NCBI RefSeq assembly: GCF_003255815.1
Contig: NC_037668.1
Span: forward strand, 68,319,445 to 68,383,444
Direction of reading: 5' to 3'
DNA from: Theropithecus gelada
Taxonomy: Eukaryota; Chordata; Mammalia; Primates; Cercopithecidae
DNA length: 64,000 nucleotides
How positions within the stretch are numbered: the first letter of the stretch is position 1; every line of letters begins with the position of its first letter. Shown in pieces: positions 46,950 through 58,146 of this stretch. Position numbers and translations under genes: made by a program. The notes under the pieces are model-generated. The model was given only the letters and a program-made list of their open reading frames with translations, was not told where the DNA came from and searched no databases.

Positions 46950-47600
46950 ACTGTCTGGGTTTTAGGCTTCCCTGCGGAAATGACGTTTGAGCTGGTATCT
47001 ATCTGAAGGATAAGTAGGAGTTAGCAGGGCCCTGAGAGGGGGCGTGCATTCCAGGATTGGGGACAACACGTGTGGAAGTCCTGCAGCTGAGGGAGAGTGG
47101 TGGAAGAAGACACAAAAAGGTAGGCAAGGACCAGATCCCACAGGGCCTCGGAGACTGCGTCAGTGCATCTGGCTTTCATTCCAAGAAGGCTTGGAAGGGT
47201 CCTAAGCAGGGAAATGACACAATCCAACGTTTATCCTAAGAAGACCATGAAAGAAAGCGGGGCAAGAACAAATGTCAGGAGACCAGGTAGGAAGCTGTCA
47301 CAGTGGCCCAGGTGAGAGCCAATGGTGGCCTGGAGGGGGCGGTGGGCAGTGAGAGGGTCCACGGACTCAAGGCAGAGATTCAGGACTAACAGGGCTTGCT
47401 GAGGACTGGTTATGGGGGTGTGGGACGGGAAGAGGGGCGTATCCAGGAGAACTTCCAGCTTTCCGGCTTGACCAGGTGGGTGGATGGTGATGCCAGAGAT
47501 GAACCGGGGACCCTAAAGGCAGAGCAGATGCAAGTGTGAGAGTCGGGAGCTGGGTCTGGACCTGAGCTGAGGCTGATTGTGAGACATCTAAGTGTGGGCC
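46950..47600 (+). repeat. Ancient mammalian repeat, copy 3
   Basis: GGAAATGACACAATCCAACG then ACCAGGTAGGAAGCTGTCAC repeats the order seen in copy 2. Confidence 0.4.
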
Positions 47601-47634
47601 AGGAAGCAATCACACCTGCAGATTGTTGGGGCTT

Positions 47635-47948
47635 CTTTTTTTTTTTTTTGAGACAGGGTCTCACTTTGTCACCCAAGCTGCTGGAGTGCAGTGGCATGAA
47701 CATGGCTTACTATAGTTTCAACCTCCCAGGCTCAAGCGATCCTCCCACCTCAGCCCCCCAAGTAGCTGGGACTACAGGCACGCGCCACCATGCCCAGCTA
47801 ATTTTTGTATCTTTTTGTAGAGATAGGGTGTCTCCACGTTGCCTAGGCTGGTCTTGAACTCCTGGGCTCAAGTGATCCGCCCATCTCAGCCTCTCAAAAT
47901 GCTGGGATTACCAGCACTTTGAGGAGGTGGGAGCCACCACACCCAGCC
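47635..47948 (-). mobile_element. Alu with small internal duplication
   Basis: GGGATTACCAGCACTTTGAGGAGG is abnormal near the 5' end of the element; otherwise full length. Confidence 0.92.
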
Positions 47949-48249
47949 AGACCTGCAGATCTTGAACCCAGAAGAGATCATTAAAGTCAAGAGAGTAAAC
48001 GAGATTACCCGGGAGGTAGGGAGGGAGGGGGCAAAACAGTGAGAAGAGGAGTTGGGGCAACTTGAGGAGCCATGGTAGCATCAGGACCTAGGGGCAGAGT
48101 GACAAGGGGCTCTGAGCTTGGCAAATCAGGACTATGAAATGCAAAGGTTACCTTCTGTCAACCCCAGAAGGCACCAGGCTTTGGCTCCCCGTCTCCTGGC
48201 CAAGCATCATGCCCTCAGCCTGGACACTTCCCAGCTGAGACAGCCCTCC

Positions 48250-48283
48250 CTTCCCCAGTGCACTTCTTCCCCAGTGCACTTCT
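48250..48283 (+). repeat. 17-bp tandem duplication
   Basis: CTTCCCCAGTGCACTT repeated head to tail. Confidence 0.9.
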
Positions 48284-48349
48284 TCCCCTTGGGCAAACTC
48301 TAAGTTATCCTCCAAACCCAGGGCAGGTGGTCGCTCCTCCTAGGTGACT

Positions 48350-48570
48350 TCCCTGGTGTACGCATTGCTGTGCAGTTGGACAAACTGGTTTTGAATCCCA
48401 GCTCTGCCACTTGATAGCTGTACGACTTTGACCAGATCACCTCAGTTTCCTCATCTATACCACAGATAATAGTACCTACCTCATAGGACTGTTTAAAGAT
48501 GAGGATGTAAAGTGATGGGCAGAGAACTAGCACACAGTAAGCACTAAATAAGTGTTATTCTTATTAACAT
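48350..48570 (+). repeat. MIR
   Basis: TTGAATCCCAGCTCTGCCAC, CCTCAGTTTCCTCATCTATA, TAGCACACAGTAAGCACTAA. Confidence 0.75.
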
Positions 48571-49359
48571 CCCACCCACCTTGGAACAGTTAGTCATGCT
48601 CTCCACCTCACCCTTGGGAACTGTTTGCAGGTCCACGTCTCTCCCTGCCTCTTCCTACCCCTACCCGATTTGTGGAGCTATATAATATGCAGAACCCAGT
48701 GCTAAATGAAAATGCAGGACTCCTTGTTTTGAACTTTGGTCACTAAGAATTTTAAGATGGTGTCACCAGAACACTAAGTGTGGGGTCCTTCTAGGCACTG
48801 GGCCCTGTGTGACCATAGACTCTTGAAACCAGCCCTGCTCCCACCCCCAGCCAGCCCTGGGCCTAGCCCAGAGTTGATGTCAGCCCCCACACAACAGAGT
48901 AAAAATGTCGACTGACTTTGAGATAGGGTTTATGATTTCCACGTGGAATTTCACTTTATCCTTTTCCTAGAGATAACATCAACTCCATTTTTACAGTTGA
49001 GGACACAGAAGTTCAGAGATGGGTATGCCTTGCCAGAGATTACCCAGCTCAGGAACTGCAGAGCTGGGATGTGAGCACAGAGCAGCCTGGTGCAAAACCC
49101 TGCCTCTTGCCCTCTGGCTCCCCAGGGAGGTTGGGAGAACCTGGCCCCAAGGGCTGAGCTTCGTCAGCAAGGCCGCGATGAAGCTTAGACCACAGAGAGG
49201 GAGCTGGAGGGACTGGGACTGGCCGCCCTCCCTCCTGGGGCCAGCCACATAAACAACCGGTTCCCTGGGACCGAGGCTGCTGCACAGGGAAAAGGGTAGG
49301 AGAGGGCAAAAAGTCACTCCCAAGAAGGCTCTGCCTGAGGGCCATAGACCCTAACATTC

Positions 49360-49830
49360 TGGGGAAATCTGCTCTTGCCTTTTCTGCTTAAAACCCTTTA
49401 GGGGTTGTCATTGGCCTCAGGATAAATTCCCAAGTCTTCAGTATCCTGCTAGACTAGGAAATCAGGCCGGGCTGTCCTGGGCCTGCCCACACTGCCCCCC
49501 TCCACCACACCAAGCCTGTTCTCACCATCACCAGGGCCTCAGTCACACAGTTCCCCTTCCTCATCCCTTCTTCTTTTCCTCTACAACTCCTTGGCACCAT
49601 TCATGACTCAGCTAAGATGTCGCCACCTCCAGGAACCTTTCCCAGATTATAGAGGGCAGGAGAGCAACTTCAGTGATAGGTTCCAGAGCTCCCCTGAGTC
49701 CCTCCTTTCTACACACGTGCCATGTGTAATTACCTGCTCTGGGTCATGTCCCCACTAGAATGTCAGCTCCGTGAGGGCCGCCTGGCTCACAGAGCCTGAT
49801 ACATCAGAGGTACCTGGTGGACTGAATGCA
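49360..49830 (+). repeat. L2 3'-end fragment
   Basis: GATGTCGCCACCTCCAGGAA and CCCACTAGAATGTCAGCTCC are typical of the L2 tail. Confidence 0.65.
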
Positions 49831-50336
49831 TCCTTCTGCCACAGAGGCAAGAGGGCCAGGCATTCTTTCTCCTTTTTTCTTCACTCCTCCCAGACCCTCC
49901 TTTTCTTGTCCAGGCTTCTTGAGCTCAAGCTATGAAGAGCCCAAAGTTGCAAAGGGAAGAGAACCATTATACAGTATGCACCCTCCCCCTGCCAGCCCTG
50001 GACTAGGTACTATACATCTGGTTACTACATTTAATTCCCTAACCACATTCCAGATGGGGTGGAGCAGTATGTGTATAAATTATTCCTATTTTCCAGAGGA
50101 GACTGAGACTTGGTAGTTGAGGCCACCTGCCTGCAGTGGTAACAGGTTGGAAGCAGAAGGCATTAGATTGGAATCCTGTCTGTCTGATGCCTAAGTGCCT
50201 GGTCTCTTCTCTGCCCCAAACCACACAACCCCTGTGACTCACCATTCCTAGCAAGCTCACCTCCAACCATAGAGCGCTTGTTTCTAACCTCCGCCTTCAG
50301 TTCACACACACCCCAGCTGGTAAAGCTCTTCTGTGA

Positions 50337-50561
50337 GGTCAGCGATATACCAGTGTAGGAGACAGCCCCACTGTCAGTGAGAGGACAGTGTAGAAGTCAC
50401 TCCTCCCCTGGGTCAACAAAATGCCAGTGTGGGAGAAACACCCCCATCGTCAGCAAAATGCCAGTACAGGAGACGCACCCTGCACCCCAAGTCAGCAGAT
50501 TGCTAACAGGAGAGACAGTGCCACAGTCAGCAAAAGGCCAATGTGAGAGACACTTCCCTCC
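50337..50561 (+). repeat. Degenerate tandem repeat, about 6 units of 36-42 bp
   Basis: Units begin GTCAGC/GTCAAC and contain GCCAGTGT..GGAGA-CAC-CC. Clear in alignment by eye, strongly diverged between units. Confidence 0.8.
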
Positions 50562-51139
50562 TCTGCTGGGGCCCATGACATTGACTGGGGGGTACACACA
50601 GAGAGCTCTCCAAGGTCGTGTCCCTGGAGCGGGAGGAGGCACTGAGGCAGCTGTTGCCTGGGGGAGAAGTTTGTGGCTGGGGAGTGGGGCAGAGTCAGGT
50701 GAGAGTTCTCACATGGCACTAATGAAATCAACCACCAGCCTGCTTCCCCCTCCCCAGGGACCCTCCAGGCTCCAGCTGATGCAATGCCCAGGCCAGATAA
50801 TTGTTTTCTTCCCTCCTTAAAGGGCCAGCTGCTACTACAGCTGCAGACATCACCCAGACCCCTGACAGACCCCACAGAGCTCAGCACTTGGGCAGGAAGT
50901 TGGGAAGCCCAGAGAGTAGCAGCTTTGGGCCTGGGTTCTGCGCAGTAAAATCCAATTAAAGTCCGGAGACCAGAAGCGTCGTTGAGCAAGGAGGGAGGGA
51001 GAGAATAGTTAAGACAGTAACACAGACCACATGCCCTGGGAGAACGGACTGTGGTCCCTGCTGGGTCCTCAGCACCTGGCTCCTGCACGCCCACCCCAGC
51101 AAGTACTTGGCACAGGGGTTGTTAATGAGTTCAGCAGTT

Positions 51140-51330
51140 AGCTGCTGAGCCCTCCTGAGTGCCAGGCACTGTGCTGCGCAGCTCAAATCCACCATTTCAG
51201 TCATTCCTTCCTGCTACCCACATAGCAGCTGGGTTTGTTTTACTGAAAGTCTCAGAGAGGGGAAGTGATTTCCTCAATATCACACAGCCAGAAAGTGGCA
51301 GAGCTTGGGTTTGAAGCCAAGTTTAACCAA
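51140..51330 (-). repeat. MIR fragment
   Basis: GAGTGCCAGGCACTGTGCTG ... CACACAGCCAGAAAGTGGCA. Confidence 0.55.
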
Positions 51331-52678
51331 CTCTGGGCTTCACACCCTGCAAAGGGTCGGCTAAGTGTAGAACCCCAGGGCTGGAAGTCCCTAAGCAAGG
51401 CAATCAAGAACAGAAGGCAGGGAAGGGGTCTGTGGGCCCTAAACAAACACCAAAGGGCATAGTGCTTGGTTTAAGCACAGGTTGCATGGGCCACCTCCCC
51501 AGCACACCCCTGCCAACCCACCTACCCTGCCCCCCAACCAAGAATGCCCCATTAGGCTACCCACATGCCCCCAGGGACAGTTGGCAGCTGCCTAATTACA
51601 GACTAATTGGTGACTAGCAGCAACTATTGGGGGGGGGCGCGGCGGGGAGATGGCTGATTAACCCCTTGTTGACCAGGACCAATCCTCCTCCCATGACTTC
51701 AGGCCCCAAACCCAAGGAACCCAGACTTAAGAAGTCATCATGGATAGAGGACAGGACCAAAGGGGCAGCAGCCTTTTCCCTACATCCTGATAACACCCCT
51801 GGGGCTAGGGTTGGACACTGATATTCACCCAAGCGTCCAAGCCCTGAAGGGCCACATTCAAACAGGCCCTAGGTGGCAGTGCCAGCCAATGCCCCCTGTT
51901 CTCCAGCCTTGGTATGCCACTGCCCACCCCATTCCAGGATCCTTCCTGAGCCTTCGGGACCAGGACACTGAAGAAACCCACTCCTCAGGGCTGAGTTGTC
52001 CAGAGGTAATGTGGACATGGGGTCCAAATACCCAGGTGGCCAGTCAGGGAAGAGGTCCTCCCTATGAATGAGAGCATGCCCAAGTTGGCCATCAAGGGTT
52101 TTGCCAAGCCTCCCTGAACCCTGGGCTCTGCACCATGCTGCTGACCAACTGCTTTCCCAGCTTCCCAAAGACCCCTCTTCCCACCCCAGGGCTGGAGTAA
52201 GCAGCACTCCTTTTCTCTTATGGGGCAGAGGGGGTCCTCTGGGCACCACAACGGTGTCACGTTGGGAGGAAAAAGTGGCTGCTTCTCAACCAGGGCACAG
52301 GCAGAAGGGAGAAAGGCAGGCTGCCTTCCAGCTCCCTTTCCAGGAGGGATTTTAAGCACTTTCCAAAAATGCCATGCCAGGCAATGCTGTTGAAGACCAG
52401 GGCCCCAGGAGCTCTGAGCATCAGCAAAGAACTCAAGACTCTGGCCCCCCTTCCCCATTTTCCAGGCTTCCCCAAACACCCCACGTTCCTCTCTCACCCC
52501 TTAGCCCCCTCCCCAGAGCCCTCTCACACCCTGTGTTCATCCCCCCACCCCCGCCCCGGCACACTCACATCCCTACGTTGCGCTTCATGGCCAGAGCCCC
52601 CCTCCCCCCGTGGTCCTCCAGACCTCTGCAGCCCCCTCCCCACGTCCACTCCCAGACGAGCAAGGCCTGCTGACTTAC

Positions 52679-52960
52679 CCGGAGGTGTGGCCGGGGTCCA
52701 GATAGGGAGGGGGGCTCCGCAGGCCGAGGCGGCTCCGCAAGGCGGGGCAGGTGCTGCCCCGGGACCCCGCCCCGCGGACCCGGCAGTAGGCGCGGCCCGG
52801 CCCCAGGCGGGCGCGGACTCCGAGTGGGTAGGCACGCGGGGCGGGGAGGGGCGGCGAGGGAGGCTCACGGGGGCATCGCCCGCCACCACGGGGGCAGCTC
52901 CGCTCCGCCCGCCTGCGCTGCCGGCTCCGCAGCAGCCACGGTTTTCAGTCGCCGCCGGGT
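52679..52960 (-). other. RIMS3: RIMS3 non-coding exon 1 (5' limit uncertain)
   Basis: A consensus donor, CTCCGG|GTAAGTC, lies at 52679/52678 inside the CpG island. It is the best minus-strand donor there, and the only coding start that fits RIM3 is 24 kb downstream in exon 2. The transcription start cannot be read from sequence; 52960 is a guess at the TATA-less CpG core. A minimal upstream reading frame (Met-Pro-Pro-stop) sits at 52876-52865. Confidence 0.6.
52865..52876 (-). other. Minimal upstream ORF in RIMS3 exon 1 (ATG-CCC-CCG-TGA)
   Basis: If transcription starts upstream of 52876, the 5' UTR would carry a three-codon reading frame. It is the only ATG I see between there and the exon 1 donor. 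Confidence 0.35.
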
Positions 52961-53039
52961 GCAAAGCCCAAGCTCGGGCTGGCGGGAGGCGAAGGGGAGG
53001 CGGGGCCTGCTGGGGGCGGGGTCGCGTTGATGGGCGGGG

Positions 53040-53044
53040 CCAAT
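53040..53044 (+). promoter_or_regulatory. CCAAT box (NF-Y type) next to a GC box
   Basis: GGCGGGGCCAATGGGGG: the CCAAT directly overlaps the end of a GC box, a common promoter arrangement. Occupancy is not shown by sequence. Confidence 0.5.
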
Positions 53045-54018
53045 GGGGGCCGGGCCTCGGTGGTGGGCGGGGCCTAGGGGAATCCGGGGAGTTTGGCTTG
53101 CCGGGTTGAAGGAGATCTACATTAATGAGGCCTCCAAGAAGCGGGGTCTGGGGAAGCCTCAGGCCTCTCCGTGTCCCTAGGACGCTCCTGCCTCCTGCCC
53201 GGCCTCCCCTCTCCACCACCACCTCTATCTGTTCTTTCTCATCCTTCCTTTTCTTTGGGGCACCTCCCAGGACCTCACAGGCACCGCGGCGCCCCCTGCC
53301 CTACCCTGAACCAGTTCCAGGAACGTCAGATGGTAAGAAAAGAAGAAACGACTTACAAACGTCAAGTCCATTTTACAGATGGAAAAACTGAAGCTCAGAG
53401 AGGAGAAAAGACTTCCCCCAGTGCCTGGTATGAAGAGAAAGACTTTATAATGTCCCTTTCAGACAGAAGGAAGTAGAGTGGCCGGCCCTGAAGCCCAAGT
53501 TAACCTGCTTCCCCTGCGCTCTCTTAGAGCAATGGTTTTAAACTTGGGGCGATTTTGCCCCCCAGGGAACATTCGACCATGTCTGGAGACATTTTTGATT
53601 TTCCCAACGAGGAGGTTGCTACTGACGTCTCATGAGAAGAGACCAGGGATGCTGCTACACGCCTTCAATGCACAGGGCAGCCCCCGCGCCAGAGAATTGT
53701 CAGGCCCAAAATGTCAGCAGGTTTCTGAGGTTGAGAAACTCTGTTCTAGGGCCTGGCATCTGCCTATATAAACTTCCAAATGGACTCCTGGAGTCCTGGG
53801 TTCTGAAGCCCAGGAGGATACTGTGTAAAGTCTTTCCTAGGGTCATGCCTGCCCCAACTTGTCCATTTAACCTTGCTTAGGACTGGTCAGTTCTACTCTT
53901 GGGCTCCAGTATTTTGAATTCCACTCATTGACAGAGAGAACAGAATAATTAATATTTGCTGGAGGCATGTAAAACCAGTAGTCTCCCTGCTGAGGGCATG
54001 AATTAAAATGTAAATGGG

Positions 54019-54312
54019 GGCTGGGTGCGGTGGCTCACACCTGTACCAGTGTTTTGGGAGGCCAAGGTGGGCGGATCACTTGAGGCCAGGAGTTCGAGAT
54101 CAGCCTGGCCAATATGGTGAAACCCCATCTCTACTAAAAACACAAAAACTAGCCAGGTGTGGTGGCCCACGCCTATAGTCCCAGCTACTCGGGAGGCTGA
54201 GGTACAAGAATCACTTGAACCCCGGAGGCAGAGGGTTGCAGTGAGCCAAGGTCGCACCACTGCACTCAGCCTGAGTGACGGGGGAACTCTGTCTCAAAAA
54301 AAAAAAAAAAAA
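54019..54312 (+). mobile_element. Alu upstream of the RIMS3 promoter
   Basis: Nearest Alu to the CpG island (about 1 kb away); GTAAATGGGG on both sides. Confidence 0.93.
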
Positions 54313-55123
54313 GTAAATGGGGAGTGGGATGGTGGGGAGAAAAAGGAAAATTACTGGGATTAAAGGATCCTCCTGGTGATTGCTAGGAGGCAGTCATCCT
54401 ATGCCTTCCCTTCTCACCTGGTCTGTGAGAAGCATAAACTGAGGCCCTACAATGTGAAAAGCCTCAAAGTGGGTTCCATAGCTGGTCAGAGGTGGAGCTG
54501 GGGCTCCTGATTATATTTACATATTAATTAAAGCTTTGTTATCAGCTATTCTACCTTAAGCCTAGGCCTGGAACTAGGGCCTGGGTGGTGGAATGGTTGC
54601 TCTGGAGCAGCAAGGGGGACTAGATTAGGGGAGGCAGGATGGAGGCCAGGGTAGGACCTGGAACGAGGGTGGAGGTGAGGAGTGGGAGCACAGAGAGGAA
54701 TCAGGCTTCCTGTGTGCTCCTCCCTGGCCCCTTTCACAGAGACAGGTAGACCAGGGGCTCCCTTTGCACATCTGATGAAAACTTTGCACTATCTCTCTGG
54801 AGATGTGCAATGTACATTTTGCATATAATTTCAGTATCTTCAAAGTTCTATATTGGTTACCAGAAGGATTGCATGGGAGGTGGGTGGAGAGGGGGTTGAT
54901 TCTTAAGTGTATATAGAAGAATAAACATACAGGAATAAAAAGTCCAGGAAGAAAAGTAATGAAAAGGGATTTGTCTTACCCAATACTAAAACATACTCTA
55001 AAGTCAATGTGTTTGAAGCAGTACGGTATTGAAGCAGGACTAGACCAATCTGTGGAACAAAATGGAGTACGGAAATGGATCTAGCCCCGCAAGGGAATTC
55101 AATGTATAATAAAGATAGCACTT

Positions 55124-55714
55124 TAGGCCTGGCACAGTGGCTCATGCCAGTAATCTCAACACTTTGGGAGGTCGAGGCAGGCGGATTGCTTGAGACTAGC
55201 CTGGGCAACATGGCAAAACTTTGTCTCTATAAAAAATACAAAAATTGTGGCCGGGGGTGATGGCTCACACCTGTAATCCTAGCATTTTGGGAGGCTGAGG
55301 CAGGCGGATCATGAGGTCAAGAGATTGAGACCATCCTAGCCAACATGGTGAAATCCTGTCTCTACTAAAAATACAAAAATTAGCTGGGCGTGGTGGCGTG
55401 CACCTGTGGTCCCAGCTACTTGGGAGACTGAGGCAGGAGAATCGCTTGAACCCAGGAGATGGAGGTTGCAGTGAGCTGAGATCGCGCCACTTCACTCCAG
55501 CCTGGTGACAGAGTTAGACTCTGTATCAAAAAAAAAAAAAAAAAAAATTATCTGGGCATGGTTGCATACACCTGTAGTCCCAAGTGCCAGGGAGGCTGAA
55601 GTGGGAGGATTACCTGAGCCTGGGACGTCAAGGCTGCAGTGAGCTGTCATCACGCCACTACACTCCAGCCTGGGCAACAGAGCAAGACCTTGTCTCTAAA
55701 TGAATGAATGAATA
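55124..55714 (+). mobile_element. Old Alu split by a younger Alu
   Basis: Left arm 55124-55248, right arm 55548-55714. Outer TSD AAAGATAGCACTT/AAAGACAGCACTT. Confidence 0.9.
55249..55547 (+). mobile_element. Alu nested inside the 55124-55714 Alu
   Basis: Starts GGCCGGGGGTGATGG; A20 tail; AAATT-type target repeated. Confidence 0.92.
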
Positions 55715-55736
55715 AAAGACAGCACTTCAGACAAAT

Positions 55737-55782
55737 GGCGGGGGGGGTGGGGGATGTGGGTAGGGGGTTGGAGGGGGAAGAT
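55737..55782 (+). other. G-rich tract with quadruplex potential
   Basis: Runs of 9, 5, 3, 5 and 5 G within 46 nt, just after an Alu. Confidence 0.7.
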
Positions 55783-56424
55783 CAAATGGGTGGAATAACC
55801 AGCAAGTCTTTTGGGGAAATTACAAAAAGCTGTGCCCTTTTTGTACACTGAAATAAATTCCAGGTGGAGCACATATTTAACACTATAATATATCAGAAGA
55901 GAGAGAAGTGAGTATTTTAATTATCTTGGAGATGGAAAAGACTTTCTAAGCATGATGAAACCTAGAAGCCATAAGAGAAAACATGGAAATGTTTGACTAC
56001 AAGACTTCTATACAGAAGAAATAGCCATAAACCAGTTTGAAAGACAAATGACAAAATGGAGGGGATATATCCTGGTTGCCCCCCACTCTGTCCCCTCCTG
56101 CCCTCCAGCCCCTCCAAGCCAAGACGGGGACAAGCAGGAGGGATGGCTGGGGCTGTGAGAGTCGAGACCGAGCACCTGGAAGAGGCTTCTCCTGCGGCGC
56201 TCTGGCCTGCGCCCACATGTTCAGGGGCCGGGAAGCCCCGGAAACCCCAGGCGGGCCATCTGGGTCCTCAGCAGGTGCCTTGGCACAGCAGATCCGAAGT
56301 CCTCCTGGAGGCTGCTCACCACTTCCCTCGCGTGGCCATCCTAAGAACTGCAATCCTCTGTTCCTGCTCATGCCCCTTCTGAGTATCAAGGCGAGAATTT
56401 AAAAATAAATAAATAACATCTAAT

Positions 56425-56640
56425 TTTTTGAGGGAACTAACCATGTTCCAGGCATTGTGTTAAACACTTAACCTAGCATATTTCATTTTCCCCTCAAAAC
56501 AACTCTTCGAGGTAGGTCCACTGTATTCTTATCTCCATTTGATGGACGGAAACAGGCTTGAAAAAAGTGACTTATCTAATCTCTAAGTGGTGGCACCAGG
56601 ATTTACTGCCACATTCCTTGCCTCAGCTCTTAATGTAGTA
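56425..56640 (-). repeat. MIR
   Basis: CATGTTCCAGGCATTGTGTT ... CCATTTGATGGACGGAAACA. Confidence 0.55.
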
Positions 56641-57089
56641 AAGCCAAGTCTTTGGGAAAATTCAGTAAAACAAACGTTTTTGAGGTTTACCTTGATCCAG
56701 GTCTTTTGCAGGTGCTGGGGATTCTGAATTGAGGAAAATGGTCATCACAGGTGACAGCAGAGGAACACTCCTGATACAGCAAATCCTGATAGCTACAGAG
56801 GACTCATTCACCCCATGAAGGGGTGGGGCAGCGGGGAGGGATCCCAGAAGAGACATCCTCCAAGCTGCATCTTGTGGAGAGAGAGTAGTGGGGTGGCACT
56901 TACTAAGGTGGACTGGACGACAGGTGGGGTTTAGGGGAGGAGCAGTGATCTATGTGCTGAGTTTGGGGGTAGACCACAGATGGGGCAGAATAAAGTACAC
57001 CAGGACCAAGCTAAGGAGTTTGGGTGCAAAGATTTTTTTGAGAGCTTTTCCATGTTTCAGTTGCTTGGGTCTAGGGACAGCCTGCTCTG

Positions 57090-57430
57090 CCAACCCAACC
57101 TGCCTCTTTTGCAGATGCTTCCTCACTCCAGTTCAAAGTGCTCTCAGAAACTTGGAGTCCCTCCTGATTCCTTCCTCTTCCTCACTTCTACCCACTTAAT
57201 TATCAGTGCCATCCACTATGCTTCCTAAATACTTCCTGAGTTCACCCACTTCTCTCCATCCCTCTTGCCTCTCCTCTAGTCCAGCCTGCCTTCCTGTCAC
57301 TCCTGAATTCAGCTGCTGTTGGTGACTTGGTCTCCCCACCTTCAAACTTTTACACAAGAGAAATCCTTCTAAAGCAAATCTGACCACATCCCCTCTCCTA
57401 CTGAAAATGCTTTTTATTGATTAATTCAAC
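57090..57430 (+). repeat. L2-like fragment
   Basis: TTCCTCTTCCTCACTTCTAC ... AAATCTGACCACATCCCCTC resembles L2. Confidence 0.45.
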
Positions 57431-57689
57431 AAATATTAAGTATTTATTATATGTTGAATATTCAAGATATAATTATGAGCAAAACATGGAATTTAAAGCC
57501 TATGGGGGTGACAGACGTGAACCAAATGACCCCCTAAATAATTACATAATAAAAACTGTGCTAGATGCTATGCGAGGGCCTGACCTAGAGAGGGAGATCT
57601 TTGAATGCTCCCCAAGGCATCCCATCTTAAGTCTGAATAGCAGTCAGCCAGGTCAACAAGCCAAGGATGGGTAAGAGCTTACACAAAGG

Positions 57690-57815
57690 TCCTGAAGTTG
57701 CTTCTCTGAGTTTCTGTTTCCTTGTCTGTATAATGGGAATATTTAGAGTTGTGAGGATTAAATGAGTTAATATGTGTAAAGTTCTTAGAACAGCCCTTAG
57801 AACATAAGTTTTCCA
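57690..57815 (+). repeat. MIR tail
   Basis: TCTGTATAATGGGAATATTT ... TAAATGAGTTAATATGTGTA. Confidence 0.6.
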
Positions 57816-57825
57816 TAAGTGTTAG

Positions 57826-57843
<18 letters not shown>

Positions 57844-57881
<38 letters not shown>

Positions 57882-58146
57882 AGATGGAGTCTCACTCTGT
57901 TGCCCAGGAGGCAGTGGCGTGATCTCAGCTCACTGCAACCTCCGCCTCCCAGGTTCAAGCAATTCTTCTGCCTCAGCCTGCTGGGTAGCTGGGATTACAG
58001 GCATGTACCACCATGCCTGGCTAATTTTTGTATTTTTTGTGGAGATGGGGTTTCACCATATTGGTCAGGCTAGTCTTGAATCCTGATCTGCCCGCCTGAG
58101 CCTCTCAAAGTGCTGGGATTATAGGAGTGAGCCACTGTGCCTGGCC
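57844..58146 (-). mobile_element. Alu with 37-nt poly-T
   Basis: T tract at 57844-57880 preceded by (TA)n at 57828-57843. Confidence 0.94.

Larger units (their letters stand above)
28532..52678 (-). other. RIMS3 intron 1 (24 kb)
   Basis: GTAAGT...CTTCAG. Alu-poor stretches (31000-33450, 33763-37230, 39932-42690, 47949-52678) alternate with Alu clusters. Holds the CpG block with the RE1 site, CA-rich blocks and tandem repeats listed separately. Confidence 0.75.
6100..52960 (-). other. RIMS3: RIMS3 gene (RIM3-gamma), whole locus
   Basis: Seven exons seen: one non-coding and six coding. The spliced CDS (217+142+113+102+140+213 nt) encodes 308 residues, the length I know for human RIM3. Established knowledge: RIM3 is a short gamma-type RIM of the presynaptic active zone that keeps only the C-terminal C2B domain. 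It lacks the Rab3-binding zinc finger, PDZ and C2A domains of RIM1/2, and is linked to regulation of calcium channels and vesicle release in neurons. Visible in the sequence: a serine-rich basic N-terminus (residues 1-120), a linker with the RIM-family stretch QFSDFLDGLGPAQIVGRQTL (exon 4), a C2 domain at about residues 157-277, and a serine-rich tail ending in SPSCS. The outer limits are approximate, because the transcription start and poly(A) site are inferred. RIMS4 is excluded because its C-terminus and exon 3 sequence differ as I recall them. Confidence 0.95.
52680..53080. promoter_or_regulatory. CpG island, main RIMS3 promoter
   Basis: Dense CpG, no TATA box. GC boxes (GGGCGGGG or longer) at about 52838-52846, 53013-53021, 53032-53039 and 53065-53072, and a CCAAT box at 53040-53044 abutting a GC box. 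Positioned at the 5' end of RIMS3 and followed by Alu-rich intergenic DNA. Confidence 0.8.

Noticed and set aside
50337..50561. Possible CRISPR-like array
   Set aside because: Units are contiguous and degenerate with no unique spacers, in a primate genome.
52369..53109. 246-codon plus-strand ORF over the same island
   Set aside because: Same GC effect; no domain and antisense to exon 1.
52524..53222. 232-codon minus-strand ORF across the CpG island
   Set aside because: GC-rich sequence rarely has stop codons; proline/arginine/glycine-rich composition, and it runs through the RIMS3 exon 1 donor and promoter.
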